Notes: generated from the sequence alone by a model not told the origin. 64,000 nt of DNA from Pseudomonadota bacterium (GCA_023389155.1 JAEWEV010000013.1:124001-188000); one strand, 5' to 3'; shown: positions 25,505 to 35,262, counted from the first letter of the stretch. Numbers and translations: made by a program.

Positions 25505-28147
25505 GTGAAAATAATCAAGCCGCTCACGGCCAGTCTGTTGACCAGACCATACCGATGGCGTGGCGCCAATCGGCTGTCTGTTGCCATTTATATTCTGCTG
25601 AGCCAGGACGACACCGGCCAATTGCTGGAACCCGATCAGAAGATCTGGGCGGAAATGCTGCCCCAACTGGACAGTGGTGGGCTGCTTGACCAGATCATGC
25701 CCAAATCACGAGCAGAATACCTGATAAGCGGGCATGCCTATACGGCGCATCAGAGCGATAAAACGCGATGCATGGTGCGGGCTCAGATCGCCGATCTTGA
25801 CAAAACACTTCTTGTTCACGGCGACAGGTACTGGAATGCAGGACGGGCTAGCGCTACACAAGCTTTTGAGAAGATGCCGGTGGACTGGTCGCATGCATTC
25901 GGGGGCCCTGATTTCCCGGAAAATCCACAGGGCAAAGGTCTGCATTCGACGGTGCAGGCAGATAAAAAGGCTCAAATACGGCTTACTCCACTGCCGAATA
26001 TTGAGGATCCGTTAAAGCCTGTTCAAAAAACCTCCGATAGACCCCGCCCGGCAGGGTTCGGCCCAATCGCACCCACGCATCCCCGTCAGCTTGCAAAAAT
26101 GGGCACGCACTCGGAAGAATGGGAAAAATACGACTTTCCGGGCTTTCTTCCTGATATGGACCCATCGATTTTCAATATGGCATCCGACGATCAGCAGTGG
26201 GGTGGTCAGACCGGCGTGCCTTTGGGAAAATCATATCGAATCTGGAATATGCATCCGGAACAGCCATGTTGGGATGGCGTGATTCCAACACTGAAAGCAC
26301 GGTGCTTTCTGCAGCGGCGTGATATTGACAAGCGGTGCAAATTTGAAGAAGTGGATAACATGCAGGCATCCACGATCTGGTTTCTGCCGGATACGCAATC
26401 GATGATTCTGATGTTTCATGGTTCGGTGCTAGTGCACGACTCCGAGGCGGACGACATCGAAGTGGCGATGGCGGCACTTGAGGACTTGAACGAAAGCAGG
26501 TCAGCCGCGCATTACGAACGCATTATGCAATTGCGTCTGGATCCGGAAACGGCTGCCCTGCATCACCCCCAGGATATGGAACTGATGCCGGAAGCTCTGC
26601 TGCGGCCTAACCGCGCTATCGATTACCGCGTGCCACAAGGGAAAATGAGCGCCCGCGTCCAGGCGTTCGTGACAAACCAGCAGAACGGACTGAAAGACTG
26701 GATGCAGGCGCGAGGTATGAACTACCATGATTATGTCCCCGAGCTTGTCGGACCTCCTGAACAGTTTGATAATAGCCTGCAAAGCCAGGAACGCAGCGAC
26801 CAGATTTTTGAAAGCGTAAAAGCGCAGGTGCAGGAACAATTGCGTGCGAGCGACGAGCCGTTGCTGGCAGACTATGCCGACTCGCTTGAAGAGGATGAAT
26901 CGGTGCAGACGACAAAAATGCCGTATGTGAAGCAAAGCGGACCGCCTGATCTGAGCGTCGTGGATGCGTCATTCAGCCAGACTGCTTATGCAAATGAATT
27001 GGGCGGTGTATCAAATCAGGAAGAACGCTCTCGCAAAACCAAAAGTGATTTGCGCAAGGGCTATCTTTATTCTGTGCAGTACCAGGAGCCGGCTCCACGA
27101 CTTTCGGCAGAGCAGAATGATCCGGTTCGACGTGAGGTCCAACGGCGTTACCGGGAAGGTGGCGATCTTACCGAGCTGGACTTGACTGGCGCAGATCTGA
27201 GCGGACTGGATCTGCGTGGAGCGGATTTTTCCCGCTCCTTCATGGAAAATGTGAAATTTACTGAAGCACGATTGCAAAACGTGAATTTTTCGGAGACTGT
27301 GCTGGCGCGTGCACATTTCGAGGATACTCATATTGAGAACTGCAATTTTACGGGTGCAAGTCTTGCTGAGGCGACATTATCGGGCTGTACAGTACGGCAA
27401 TGCGAGTGGACGGAGACCCAGTGCGACTATCTGCGGATCAATCATACAACCATGAAAGAATGCCGCATGGTAAGGCTTATGTGTGATGGATGGCTTGTGC
27501 AGGACAGCATTCTGGATGACTGCTCGCTGCAAGCGTGCATGCTGTCAGAATCCCGGCTGAACTCGGTGCGTTTCACCAAGGGAAACTGGATGAAGGTGGC
27601 GTTTATGGACTGCAGCTGGAACGATTGCAGTATCGTTAACGCGGACTGGGATAGCGCTTCTTTTATGACCTGCCAGATAGAAGATTGCGAGTGGGTGGGT
27701 AGCAATCTGGTGAACATGCTGTTTGAAGACGATCTCGTACTCACAGGCTGTCAGTGGCGGGAGTGTCGCCTGCTGGAATGTACGTTGCTGGGTGTTCAGG
27801 CAGAAGGTCTGGCCTTTACCGGCAGTGATCTGAGCGAATCTGACTTTACCAAGGCAAAGCTACGCGATTGCTCGTTTGATTCCGTGCTCGCGAGGGATGC
27901 CATTTTTCATAAAGCCGATTTGCAGGGCGCGACATTTCGCAATGCCGACCTGATTCAGGCCTCCCTGGAGCAATCACGGCTCGAAGACTGCAATTTTGAA
28001 GGCGCCACACTGTTTCGAACCAATGTCTCAAAAGTCAGCGTCAATGCGCGTACGCGATTGCGTAATAGTTATCGTGATCAGCTTGAAATTTACCCCATGT
28101 ACAGGGATCGTGAACAACAGATTGCGAATTTAATGAAAGATGAATGA
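25505..28147 (+). CDS. DUF2169 adaptor fused to pentapeptide repeats (island A)
   Basis: This 880-residue protein has an N-terminal DUF2169 domain (about residues 1-330) with HAFGG, LPNIEDP, AGFGPI, FPGFLPDMDPSIFN and IWNMHPE, all shared with the island B paralogue. A charged linker follows, then about 300 residues of pentapeptide repeats starting LTELDLTGADLSGLDL. DUF2169 proteins are T6SS adaptors needed to load PAAR-linked effectors in other bacteria. GTG at 25505 is chosen since GGGA precedes it and VKIIKP aligns with MKTIKP of the paralogue. The stop overlaps the next start. Confidence 0.9.
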   Translation: MKIIKPLTASLLTRPYRWRGANRLSVAIYILLSQDDTGQLLEPDQKIWAEMLPQLDSGGLLDQIMPKSRAEYLISGHAYTAHQSDKTRCMVRAQIADLDKTLLVHGDRYWNAGRASATQAFEKMPVDWSHAFGGPDFPENPQGKGLHSTVQADKKAQIRLTPLPNIEDPLKPVQKTSDRPRPAGFGPIAPTHPRQLAKMGTHSEEWEKYDFPGFLPDMDPSIFNMASDDQQWGGQTGVPLGKSYRIWNMHPEQPCWDGVIPTLKARCFLQRRDIDKRCKFEEVDNMQASTIWFLPDTQSMILMFHGSVLVHDSEADDIEVAMAALEDLNESRSAAHYERIMQLRLDPETAALHHPQDMELMPEALLRPNRAIDYRVPQGKMSARVQAFVTNQQNGLKDWMQARGMNYHDYVPELVGPPEQFDNSLQSQERSDQIFESVKAQVQEQLRASDEPLLADYADSLEEDESVQTTKMPYVKQSGPPDLSVVDASFSQTAYANELGGVSNQEERSRKTKSDLRKGYLYSVQYQEPAPRLSAEQNDPVRREVQRRYREGGDLTELDLTGADLSGLDLRGADFSRSFMENVKFTEARLQNVNFSETVLARAHFEDTHIENCNFTGASLAEATLSGCTVRQCEWTETQCDYLRINHTTMKECRMVRLMCDGWLVQDSILDDCSLQACMLSESRLNSVRFTKGNWMKVAFMDCSWNDCSIVNADWDSASFMTCQIEDCEWVGSNLVNMLFEDDLVLTGCQWRECRLLECTLLGVQAEGLAFTGSDLSESDFTKAKLRDCSFDSVLARDAIFHKADLQGATFRNADLIQASLEQSRLEDCNFEGATLFRTNVSKVSVNARTRLRNSYRDQLEIYPMYRDREQQIANLMKDE

Positions 28148-29201
28148 ATTTCGACTGAAGGAGTATCTGGATGCGTCGGCACCGTGTTCTGATGAACGAT
28201 TCGAACAATTAATCCTGCAGGATCTGGATTTATCCGGGATGACATTTGACGGGGTGTCATTTGCAGGGACGCGCTTTCTACGTTGCGATTTCGGGGAAGC
28301 AATGTTCAATGAATGCAGTTTTACCGGTTGCGAGCTGGAAGATACCGACTTGTCGTCCATTATCTGCAACAAGGTGGATTTTTCCGGTGCTACCCTGAAA
28401 AGTTGCCCGCTGGTAGAAGCGGTATTCAACGAGACGACGTTCGAGCGAAGTAGCTTGGATGAAATAATTGTAGACAATACGCTTTTTCGTCAGTGCAAGC
28501 TGCAAGGCACATCGTTGAGATGTGCATCGGCGCGCAAATGTGTATTCCACGAGAGTGAACTGGATCGGTGCCGATTCGCGGACGCTGCGCTTGAGCAGTT
28601 CGTCTTTTATGAAACTGACTTGCGCACGACGGAATTCGCATGCGAGGCATTTAGCCAGGTTATTTTCGTTGCCAGTGATTTGAGCGGACAGGATTTTTCA
28701 GGACGACGCTTTGTCGCGTGCCAGTTTACGGAAGCGCGGTTGGAGCGATGTAATTTCAGGGGAGCGCTGGTGCAGCAGTCTGTTTTTGCCAAAAGCAATT
28801 TGCGCCACGCCCTGATGGATGAACTGGATGGTGAGAATACGCTGTTTGCACAGGCCGATCTTGCCGGCGCCTCGTTACGCTCAGCCAGTCTGGACCAGAC
28901 GCTGTGGACTGGAGCAGGGCTGTCTGGTGTGGATTTCACGGGATCACGCATGCAATACTCAGTCATGGAGCGTGCAGATTGCCGAGAGGCTGTATTTCGC
29001 AAATGTGATTTGTCCTATGCGATCTTCGATTATGCCGTGCTGACAGGTGGCATTTTTGAAGGAGCCCGGCTTACACAGGTCAGCACCCACGGGGCAGTCG
29101 ACAGGCCCGCCGCCATGCAGTGGGCCCCCGATATAAGGGCAGAAGACACGGCACTACGCCGCGCAGAACGACATAGCGTTGGAAAACGCATGACACAATA
29201 A
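28140..29201 (+). CDS. Pentapeptide repeat protein (island A)
   Basis: The 353-residue protein is almost wholly pentapeptide repeats (A/S-D/N-L/F-x-x patterns such as LDLSGMTFDGVSFAGTRF), predicting a right-handed quadrilateral beta helix. The start overlaps the DUF2169 gene's end by 8 bp, so the two are translated together. It has a counterpart in the same position in island B, so it is part of a fixed module. A scaffold or adaptor role is likely; DNA-gyrase mimicry, known for other such proteins, is not supported here. Confidence 0.85.
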   Translation: MNEFRLKEYLDASAPCSDERFEQLILQDLDLSGMTFDGVSFAGTRFLRCDFGEAMFNECSFTGCELEDTDLSSIICNKVDFSGATLKSCPLVEAVFNETTFERSSLDEIIVDNTLFRQCKLQGTSLRCASARKCVFHESELDRCRFADAALEQFVFYETDLRTTEFACEAFSQVIFVASDLSGQDFSGRRFVACQFTEARLERCNFRGALVQQSVFAKSNLRHALMDELDGENTLFAQADLAGASLRSASLDQTLWTGAGLSGVDFTGSRMQYSVMERADCREAVFRKCDLSYAIFDYAVLTGGIFEGARLTQVSTHGAVDRPAAMQWAPDIRAEDTALRRAERHSVGKRMTQ

Positions 29202-29214
29202 AGGAGAGTTTTTC

Positions 29215-29613
29215 ATGTGTTACAACATCACTTCACTCGGCGGCGGCTTTATCGGTCTCCCGGACTGCTGCAAAACACCACCTGCAATGCTGCCCATACC
29301 TTACCCGAATTTCGGTACGCATTTGCTCGCGCCCAATCCGTGCTTTCGTGTGCTGTTCTGCTGTGGGCCCGTACACAATAAGGGGACAAAGAAAGCAATT
29401 TCCTTTGGAGACCAGCCAGGCGTCGCTGGAGGATTGGCATCGCAGGTGTTTATGAACAAGACCTCGCACCTGGCAAATTATTCTAATCGATATAAGATTT
29501 GCAATAAGGCATCGGTTAGGCTGTCCGGGCTAGAGAAAAGCAATCGACGCAACGTGGTTGTGCTTGATGCCATCCCCAGCATTCAGTTTATCAATCTGAC
29601 GCTGGCGGCCTGA
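29215..29613 (+). CDS. PAAR-like tip protein (DUF4150 type, island A)
   Basis: This 132-residue protein has the DUF4150 pattern: TPPAMLPIPYPNFG, then several cysteines and histidines, and GDQPGVAGGLASQ. DUF4150 proteins sharpen the VgrG spike and often carry a C-terminal toxin. Here nothing follows the PAAR-like part, so no toxin is fused. An AAGGAGAG site precedes the ATG. Its 3' end overlaps by 23 bp with the convergent membrane protein gene. Confidence 0.85.
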   Translation: MCYNITSLGGGFIGLPDCCKTPPAMLPIPYPNFGTHLLAPNPCFRVLFCCGPVHNKGTKKAISFGDQPGVAGGLASQVFMNKTSHLANYSNRYKICNKASVRLSGLEKSNRRNVVVLDAIPSIQFINLTLAA

Positions 29614-30064
29614 ATACACCCTCGGTCGAACCGGGGATGTAGCGTATGGGTAACTGGCCCGCCGTCCTGAATCTTTCGAAATCCGCTTCACTCATACGCA
29701 CCCGGATGCGGACCTGCGGCTGAGTGCGCTGTCCATCGGCCTGTGGAATCACTTCAAAATCATAATAATCATCAAGGTAATCAGCATGGCCAGACGGAGC
29801 CGCACTGATGATCGCGGCTACGGTATCCACCCCCTGGCGTTGCACTTTTTCGTCCAGTTGCCTGCGTTTTTTCAGATAACGTCCGTTATAGACAATATAG
29901 GGAATGGTAAACACCTGCAGCACCAGCAGAAACAGCAGGTAATCCATCTGCACGCCTGCGACCAGTAAAATGACCGCGAGAGTTGCGCTGAGAAGTTGTA
30001 CATTTACCGCAACGCGATAGGCGATACGCTCTTTCCGGGGAACGTCGCTGGGGCCGGAACGCAA
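29591..30064 (-). CDS. DUF3592-like small membrane protein (island A)
   Basis: This 157-residue protein has two predicted transmembrane segments (about residues 23-65) and a cytoplasmic or periplasmic beta domain with QPQVRIRVRMSEADFERFRTAGQLPIRYIPGSTEGV, typical of DUF3592-type proteins. A relative of similar layout sits directly after VgrG in island B, and a third at 52742. It is transcribed toward the PAAR-like gene. Function unknown; its repeated presence beside these islands hints at a self-protection (immunity) or envelope role. Confidence 0.65.
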   Translation of the reverse strand: MRSGPSDVPRKERIAYRVAVNVQLLSATLAVILLVAGVQMDYLLFLLVLQVFTIPYIVYNGRYLKKRRQLDEKVQRQGVDTVAAIISAAPSGHADYLDDYYDFEVIPQADGQRTQPQVRIRVRMSEADFERFRTAGQLPIRYIPGSTEGVFRPPASD

Positions 30065-30302
30065 ATTTTCACTCCTGTGGATGGATTGAGCCGACGGCTG
30101 TCGTTAACCCTGATTCTACGATAATCCGCTGTCATTGCCCAGAGAAGTACCCAGGAGAGGTGCGTAGATTAAGCGGCTTAATTACCGTAGATAATGCAGT
30201 AAAAGTAAATATTGCCATTGTCTCTGGCAATCTGAAGACTGGCCGCATTACGAGTTATACACACTTAGCTCGGTGCTACCAGAATCGCGTCATCATACCC
30301 AT

Positions 30303-30324
30303 ATTGGGAATAATCATACCCAAT
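30303..30324. repeat. 22-bp palindrome, near-identical to the MNT operator
   Basis: ATTGGGAATAATCATACCCAAT differs by one base from the operator at 3679-3700 read on its minus strand. An overlapping second CCCATATTGGG half lies just upstream. It stands in the spacer between the TetR gene's end and the DUF3592-like gene's start, with no MNT gene nearby. Confidence 0.7.
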
Positions 30325-30341
30325 GTGGGCATTTAATAAGA

Positions 30342-30944
30342 TCAAGTCGTGTGCCCGGGCCAGGCCGCCATGGCCGTTTCCACGACCTTTTCCAGTGCCT
30401 TACGCGGCACGCCATCGCGGATCTGGATGGCAAGGCCATTCATGATCGTGGCATAAAAACTGGCCAGCGCGGCCGTATCCACCTTATCTGATAGCTCTTT
30501 TTCTGCCTGCCCCCGGAGGAGGCGCTGGTGGATGGCTTCGTAGTTTCCCTGGCGATGCCCCTTGAGAAAGTCATCAATGTTGCGGTGTTCTTCGGCACAA
30601 TTTGTTGCGCCCAGTACCACCAGACAGCCAAGACTTTCGGTTCCGTCGGCGGCAGTTATCAGCGCACTGCGCATCATGGTTTCGATTGCACTGCGCGCCG
30701 TGGGCTGTTCCCTCAGGGCCCGCGCAGTGGCGCCTCCATCGTTCGCGACATAATACTCCACCGTTTCCCTGAATAATCCTTCCTTGCTGCCGAATGCGTT
30801 GTACAGGCTGGGCGCAGGTATGCCCATGGCAGCGGTCAGGTCTGCCATGGAAGTGCCTTCGTAACCGTGAGCCTGAAACAGACCCATGGCGGCACGCAGC
30901 ACGGCATTTCTATCAAAGGAGCGGGGACGGCCTCGGGATACCAT
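30342..30944 (-). CDS. TetR-family transcriptional repressor
   Basis: This 200-residue protein has an N-terminal TetR helix-turn-helix (RAAMGLFQAHGYEGTSMADLTAAMGIPAPSLYNAFGSKEGLF, residues ~14-55) and a helical ligand domain with a TetR_C-type region. It is divergent from an SDR-MFS gene pair across a 96-bp spacer with an inverted repeat, so it probably represses that pair and itself. The inducer is unknown. Confidence 0.9.
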   Translation of the reverse strand: MVSRGRPRSFDRNAVLRAAMGLFQAHGYEGTSMADLTAAMGIPAPSLYNAFGSKEGLFRETVEYYVANDGGATARALREQPTARSAIETMMRSALITAADGTESLGCLVVLGATNCAEEHRNIDDFLKGHRQGNYEAIHQRLLRGQAEKELSDKVDTAALASFYATIMNGLAIQIRDGVPRKALEKVVETAMAAWPGHTT

Positions 30945-30965
30945 ATATTAAAATTATAACGATTG

Positions 30966-30979
30966 ATACAAAATTGTAT
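30966..30979. promoter_or_regulatory. Putative TetR operator
   Basis: Inverted repeat ATACAA-AA-TTGTAT in the divergent TetR/SDR spacer, close to the TetR start. Position and symmetry fit a repressor site. Confidence 0.45.
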
Positions 30980-31040
30980 TTGACGACAGCGGGAGCTTCA
31001 AATTAGGATTATATAACGTTCACTAAAAAATGAGGTTGGT

Positions 31041-31826
31041 ATGTCATATCTTACAGGAAAAACGGCGCTGGTCACCGGCGCGTCTCGGGGCATCGGCGCG
31101 GCGATTGCGCGCCATCTGGCCGGGGAAGGGGCCAACATCGCCTTCACCTATTCAAAGTCAGCGGAGCTGGCTCAAAAGCTGGTCGCAGAACTCGACGGCA
31201 TACGCCAACGCGCTACTGCCGGGCAAAAATCGGACACCGCCTCATCTGCCCCGGCAACACTTGCTCTGCAGGTGGACAGCATCGACCCGGTTGCTGTGCA
31301 GGCGGCGATTTCATCCACGGTTGACCATTTCGGGCAACTGGATATCCTGGTCAACAACGCGGGGATCTTTGAAGTCAAACCTACCGGTCAATTTACGCTG
31401 GACGACTACGAGCGCCAGATGGGCATCAATGCACGCGCGGTTTTCGCCGCCATTCAGCGGGCGTCCCAGGTGATGCGCGATGGCGGGCGCATCATCAATA
31501 TCGGCAGCAATCTGGCCGAACGAGTCCCGGGTCCCAACATGTCGTTGTACGCCATGAGTAAAGCCGCAGTGTGGGGCCTGACCAAAGGCGCGGCACGGGA
31601 TCTGGGTCCGCGTGGCATCACCGTTAATATCATCCAGCCCGGTTCGACCGATACTGACATGAATCCCGCAAGCGGGCCGCAAGCTGAGGAGCAGCGCAGC
31701 GTGCGCGCGGTCTCTGATTACAACCGTCCCGAAGAGATTGCCGCGATGGTGGGTTATCTGGCCGGTGATGCGGCCCGCGCTATCACCGGCGCGAGTCTGC
31801 TGATTGACGGAGGTGCAAATGTCTAG
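31041..31826 (+). CDS. SDR-family oxidoreductase
   Basis: This 261-residue classical SDR has the cofactor motif TGASRGIGAAIA, LVNNAGIFE, and the catalytic Tyr and Lys in SLYAMSKAAVWG. It ends with ITGASLLIDGGANV. It is divergently transcribed from the TetR gene and its end overlaps the MFS start by 8 bp. The pair may handle a toxic carbonyl compound or antibiotic; the substrate is not known. Confidence 0.88.
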   Translation: MSYLTGKTALVTGASRGIGAAIARHLAGEGANIAFTYSKSAELAQKLVAELDGIRQRATAGQKSDTASSAPATLALQVDSIDPVAVQAAISSTVDHFGQLDILVNNAGIFEVKPTGQFTLDDYERQMGINARAVFAAIQRASQVMRDGGRIINIGSNLAERVPGPNMSLYAMSKAAVWGLTKGAARDLGPRGITVNIIQPGSTDTDMNPASGPQAEEQRSVRAVSDYNRPEEIAAMVGYLAGDAARAITGASLLIDGGANV

Positions 31827-33033
31827 AACTCGGGACACGACGACCATGCCCGGCAATGTGTATTTCCTGGCTTTCAGTATTTTTGCTCTGACCACATCTG
31901 AATTCATGGTGGCGGGGATGATGCCGTCGCTCGCCCATGCATTGAATGTACCGGTCCCCGCTGTTGGATATCTGATTTCCTATTATGCGGCGGGTATGGT
32001 GGTGGGCGGTCCGGTGCTGATGTTGTGCCTGCTGAATGTGCCACGCAAGCGTGCATTGCTGGCGCTGATGGCCGTATACACACTGGGGCAGGCTATCGCT
32101 GCTGCTGCAACCACATATGAAATCATGGCGGTGGGGCGCGTGATTAGTGGCATTGCCGCATCGGCGTGCTTTGGCCTGTCGCTTGCCCTTTGTGCACAGA
32201 TGGTGCCGCCAAACAAAGTGGCGCGCTCGGCAGCTATCGTGATCAGCGGTTTGATGTTTGCCACTGTTTTTGGCGTTCCCGCCGCGACTGCTCTTGAGCA
32301 GGCGTTTGGCTGGCGCTTTGTATTCTGGCTGGTTGCTGTCATCACGGCAGCATCAGGTGCGCTGCTTGCGTTTACGCTTCCCGCAACGCGCATTGAACAG
32401 CGAATCAGTGTGCAGTCCGAGCTGGCCTCCTTGCGAAACCGGCGTTTGTGGGCAGCGTACGGAACCAGCGCCCTGATCATTGGTGCGACCTTTGCCGCAT
32501 TCAGTTATTTTTCCCCCATTTTGTTGAGCGTTAGCGGGTATGGCGCAAGCACGATTCCGCTGCTGCTGATGCTTTACGGCGCCGCCACCGTAGTGGGCAA
32601 TTTCATTGTCGGGCGTCTGGCCGACCGATACACCATGCCGGTATTGTTCTGGGGGCAGATGATTCTGACCACCGCGCTGCTTGCCTTTGCGCTCTTCGGG
32701 CAACTGCAAGTTGTCGCGTTAGCGTCGCTGATCCTGATCGGGCTGACAGGCGTGGCGCTGAACCCGGCCATGGTGGCTCGTGTCATTCGGACAGCCAATG
32801 CTCGTCCGCTGGTGAATACGGTGCATGCCTCAGTCATCAATATCGGCTTGTTTGCCGGATCGGCGCTGGGCGGAGTAGGCATCAGCCTTGATTTTGGCAT
32901 GCGTTCGCCCTTATGGGTTGGCGCGGGTCTGGCCTCGATCGGAGTGCTCAGCGTTGTGCCGCTGATATGGCGGGCAAGACGGCGTACTGAAACGGTGAGG
33001 GTTGGCTCAGCCCTGCAGTCCGATTGCATTTAG
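31819..33033 (+). CDS. MFS efflux transporter
   Basis: This 404-residue membrane protein has twelve predicted transmembrane segments and resembles the AraJ/YdhP-like drug efflux group, with FALTTSEFMVAGMMPSLAHAL and GRVISGIAASACFGLSLAL. The ATG at 31819 is chosen because GGAGG lies five bases upstream; a start at 31804 would lie deeper in the SDR gene. It is likely co-repressed by the TetR protein. Confidence 0.88.
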   Translation: MSRTRDTTTMPGNVYFLAFSIFALTTSEFMVAGMMPSLAHALNVPVPAVGYLISYYAAGMVVGGPVLMLCLLNVPRKRALLALMAVYTLGQAIAAAATTYEIMAVGRVISGIAASACFGLSLALCAQMVPPNKVARSAAIVISGLMFATVFGVPAATALEQAFGWRFVFWLVAVITAASGALLAFTLPATRIEQRISVQSELASLRNRRLWAAYGTSALIIGATFAAFSYFSPILLSVSGYGASTIPLLLMLYGAATVVGNFIVGRLADRYTMPVLFWGQMILTTALLAFALFGQLQVVALASLILIGLTGVALNPAMVARVIRTANARPLVNTVHASVINIGLFAGSALGGVGISLDFGMRSPLWVGAGLASIGVLSVVPLIWRARRRTETVRVGSALQSDCI

Positions 33034-33105
33034 CATGCCAAAAGGGCGCAAACACGGGGTGTGCGTTGCGCCCTGGGGTATTGCATTTGTGCTTGGAGAA
33101 CGAGC

Positions 33106-34140
33106 TCAGTGTACCAGGCCCTGTTTTTCAAACCACGACTGAATGCGCTCTGCGATCTGTCCTGAATTGGTATCCATCATCATCATATGACTGTTGCCGT
33201 GGATACCCTGGGCAGGCAAATCCAGCAGATCGCCGTGGCCGCCTGCCTGATTCAGTGCTGCGCGGAAGCGTTCCTGACGCTCTTTGATATTGTTCCAGAA
33301 CGGGTAATCCTGGATGTGATCACCCCATACCCACAACATGGGCACATTGCGTAGGGGAGAAAGATCGGTTTTATCCGGATCCGGTGAACCACTGGGTTCG
33401 ACCAGCACCACGGCCTTCACTTTATCGGGATATTTCAAAGCTGATGTCAGCGCGAAATTGCCGCCCTGGCTGTGCACGACAATCACGCAAGGGCAGGCCT
33501 GTTGCACATATTGGTCATAGGCACGCTGCGTCCGGTTGTCGTTGGTTGCCCAGCGCGGAATGCTCTGCTTGACGAACTGGTCGAACGATGCGACCGGGAA
33601 TCGAGTGCCGGGAATGGCCTTTCGTACGCTCGGATCGCTGGAATACGTTTGTCCGATGCGGAATAGTTCCCAGGCTTCCTTCTTGGTGCGAAATACTGGC
33701 TCACCCTGAAAGATTTCGGGATAGCGTGCCCAGGATGCCCGGCCGCGTTCGACGGCATCGCTGACGTACACGTTCCATCCCTCCCGCAGAAAATCCATTT
33801 CCCAGCCGGGTTGACCATCTGGTTTGGTTTCATACGTGGTGCCCGACAGGCCTCCTCCGTGCCACATCAGCATCGGTACGCTTGCACGCGGATTTTCCAA
33901 AAGTGTATAACGGGTATACATTTGGCCGGCGATGAAGTCGCCGTTAGGATCCTGTTTCACTGAGGGGGAGCCTGGACTGAACACGATGTCTTTGGTTGGC
34001 AGTCCCTTGAGCGTGACCTGTTCACCACCAATGTGATAGCTGCCCACTTCCCTGACGTTTAACCCACCGGTTTGCGCGCATCCGGCCATGGCCGTGACAG
34101 CAGGAAGAGCCCATGCCAGGGCCCGAGTTGAAATACGCAT
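33106..34140 (-). CDS. Alpha/beta hydrolase, esterase-like lipoprotein
   Basis: The 344-residue protein has a lipoprotein signal ending in MAGC and an alpha/beta hydrolase fold: oxyanion segment WHGGGLSGTTYE, nucleophile Ser in VVHSQGG, an Asp in LWVWGDHIQDYP region and a C-terminal His in GIHGNSH. The segment GWEMDFLREGWNVYVSDAVERGRASW is typical of the Alcaligenes esterase-713-like group. It is predicted to be anchored in the outer or inner membrane facing the periplasm. The physiological ester is unknown. A gene-free segment of under 200 bp separates it from the next LysR gene. Confidence 0.82.
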   Translation of the reverse strand: MRISTRALAWALPAVTAMAGCAQTGGLNVREVGSYHIGGEQVTLKGLPTKDIVFSPGSPSVKQDPNGDFIAGQMYTRYTLLENPRASVPMLMWHGGGLSGTTYETKPDGQPGWEMDFLREGWNVYVSDAVERGRASWARYPEIFQGEPVFRTKKEAWELFRIGQTYSSDPSVRKAIPGTRFPVASFDQFVKQSIPRWATNDNRTQRAYDQYVQQACPCVIVVHSQGGNFALTSALKYPDKVKAVVLVEPSGSPDPDKTDLSPLRNVPMLWVWGDHIQDYPFWNNIKERQERFRAALNQAGGHGDLLDLPAQGIHGNSHMMMMDTNSGQIAERIQSWFEKQGLVH

Positions 34141-34324
34141 GTCGTCTCCTCTTGCGACTGTTCCCTGGCGAACGCCGAGAGCGTACGCACTCCGCCGCTT
34201 AAGAGCGCGCCAAAGGCCAGGGGGTTCTCTGTTCGACGATTATAAGCCGATCACCCCATGTTGTTGCACAGGGGCGACACCGTCGGGCTGGCGCGCCGGA
34301 GCATGGCATCGTGCGCACTGCAAC

Positions 34325-35233
34325 CTATGGGCTGGTCCAGTCGGTATCCTGAAAATACGCTCGCAGATGATCAATAAACAGGCGCACCTTGTATGGCAGA
34401 TAGCGCTTGCTCTGGATAACGGCATAGATATCCAGCCCCTCGCATCGATATTCGGGCAGCACGATTTGCAATTGCCCCTGACGGATCAGCTCCTCGACCA
34501 TATAGCGCGGGTGCATGGAGATGCCGTAATGGCGCCGTGCCAGATGGAGCAGGGATTCGCCAAGATTGGACGTGAATGTGCCACTTACCTGAACTGAATG
34601 CATCCTGTCATGCGCGTCGGTAAATTGCCAGACAGATGTCGGGGCTTTAAGGGTGTTCACCAGGCAGTTATGCTTTTTCAGATCGACGGGGAGTAGCGGC
34701 CGCGTTTCCCGCTCAAGATACGTTTTGGTGGCAACCAGTACCTGAGGCACCACGGCGATTTTGTAGGCGATCTGGCTCGTGTCCCTAAGATGCGGTGCAA
34801 TTCTGACCGACAGATCCATATTTTCCGTGATCAGATCGCTGCGCCCGTCGTCAAGCTGCATGGCGAGATGAACCTCTGGATAGGTTTCGAGAAATGCCTG
34901 TATGGCAGGCGCCAGGTGAACAGCACCGAATGACGGGGGCGAGCCTACCCGGATTTTGCCGGCGGGTTGCTGCACCGAACTGCGCACCAGGTCCTTTAAT
35001 TCTGTCAGCGCACGCGACACGCTGTCGGCATTGCGCAGCAGAATCTCGCCACTTTCAGTCAGACTGACCCGTTTGGTATTTCGCTGTAATAGCTGGGTTT
35101 CAAAAGTCTGTTCAAGCTGCGCAATTTTCTTGGATATCACAGAGCGGCTGGTGCCAAGACGTTCTGCTGCTTTGGTGAAACTCAGGCCTTTTGCAACCTC
35201 CACGAAGACTTCGATTCCTTCGACAGTGTCCAT
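34325..35233 (-). CDS. LysR-family transcriptional regulator (CrgA-like)
   Basis: This 302-residue LysR protein has helix-turn-helix GLSFTKAAERLGTSRSVISKKIAQLE and an effector domain with GKIRVGSPPSFGAVHLAPAI and GLDIYAVIQSKRYLPYKVRLFIDHL. It is divergent from the seven-gene operon beginning at 35348 across a 114-bp spacer that holds an inverted repeat. It is the likely regulator of that operon. Confidence 0.9.
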   Translation of the reverse strand: MDTVEGIEVFVEVAKGLSFTKAAERLGTSRSVISKKIAQLEQTFETQLLQRNTKRVSLTESGEILLRNADSVSRALTELKDLVRSSVQQPAGKIRVGSPPSFGAVHLAPAIQAFLETYPEVHLAMQLDDGRSDLITENMDLSVRIAPHLRDTSQIAYKIAVVPQVLVATKTYLERETRPLLPVDLKKHNCLVNTLKAPTSVWQFTDAHDRMHSVQVSGTFTSNLGESLLHLARRHYGISMHPRYMVEELIRQGQLQIVLPEYRCEGLDIYAVIQSKRYLPYKVRLFIDHLRAYFQDTDWTSP

Positions 35234-35262
35234 TGTTATGTTCCGCCTGTGTTCGCAAATTG

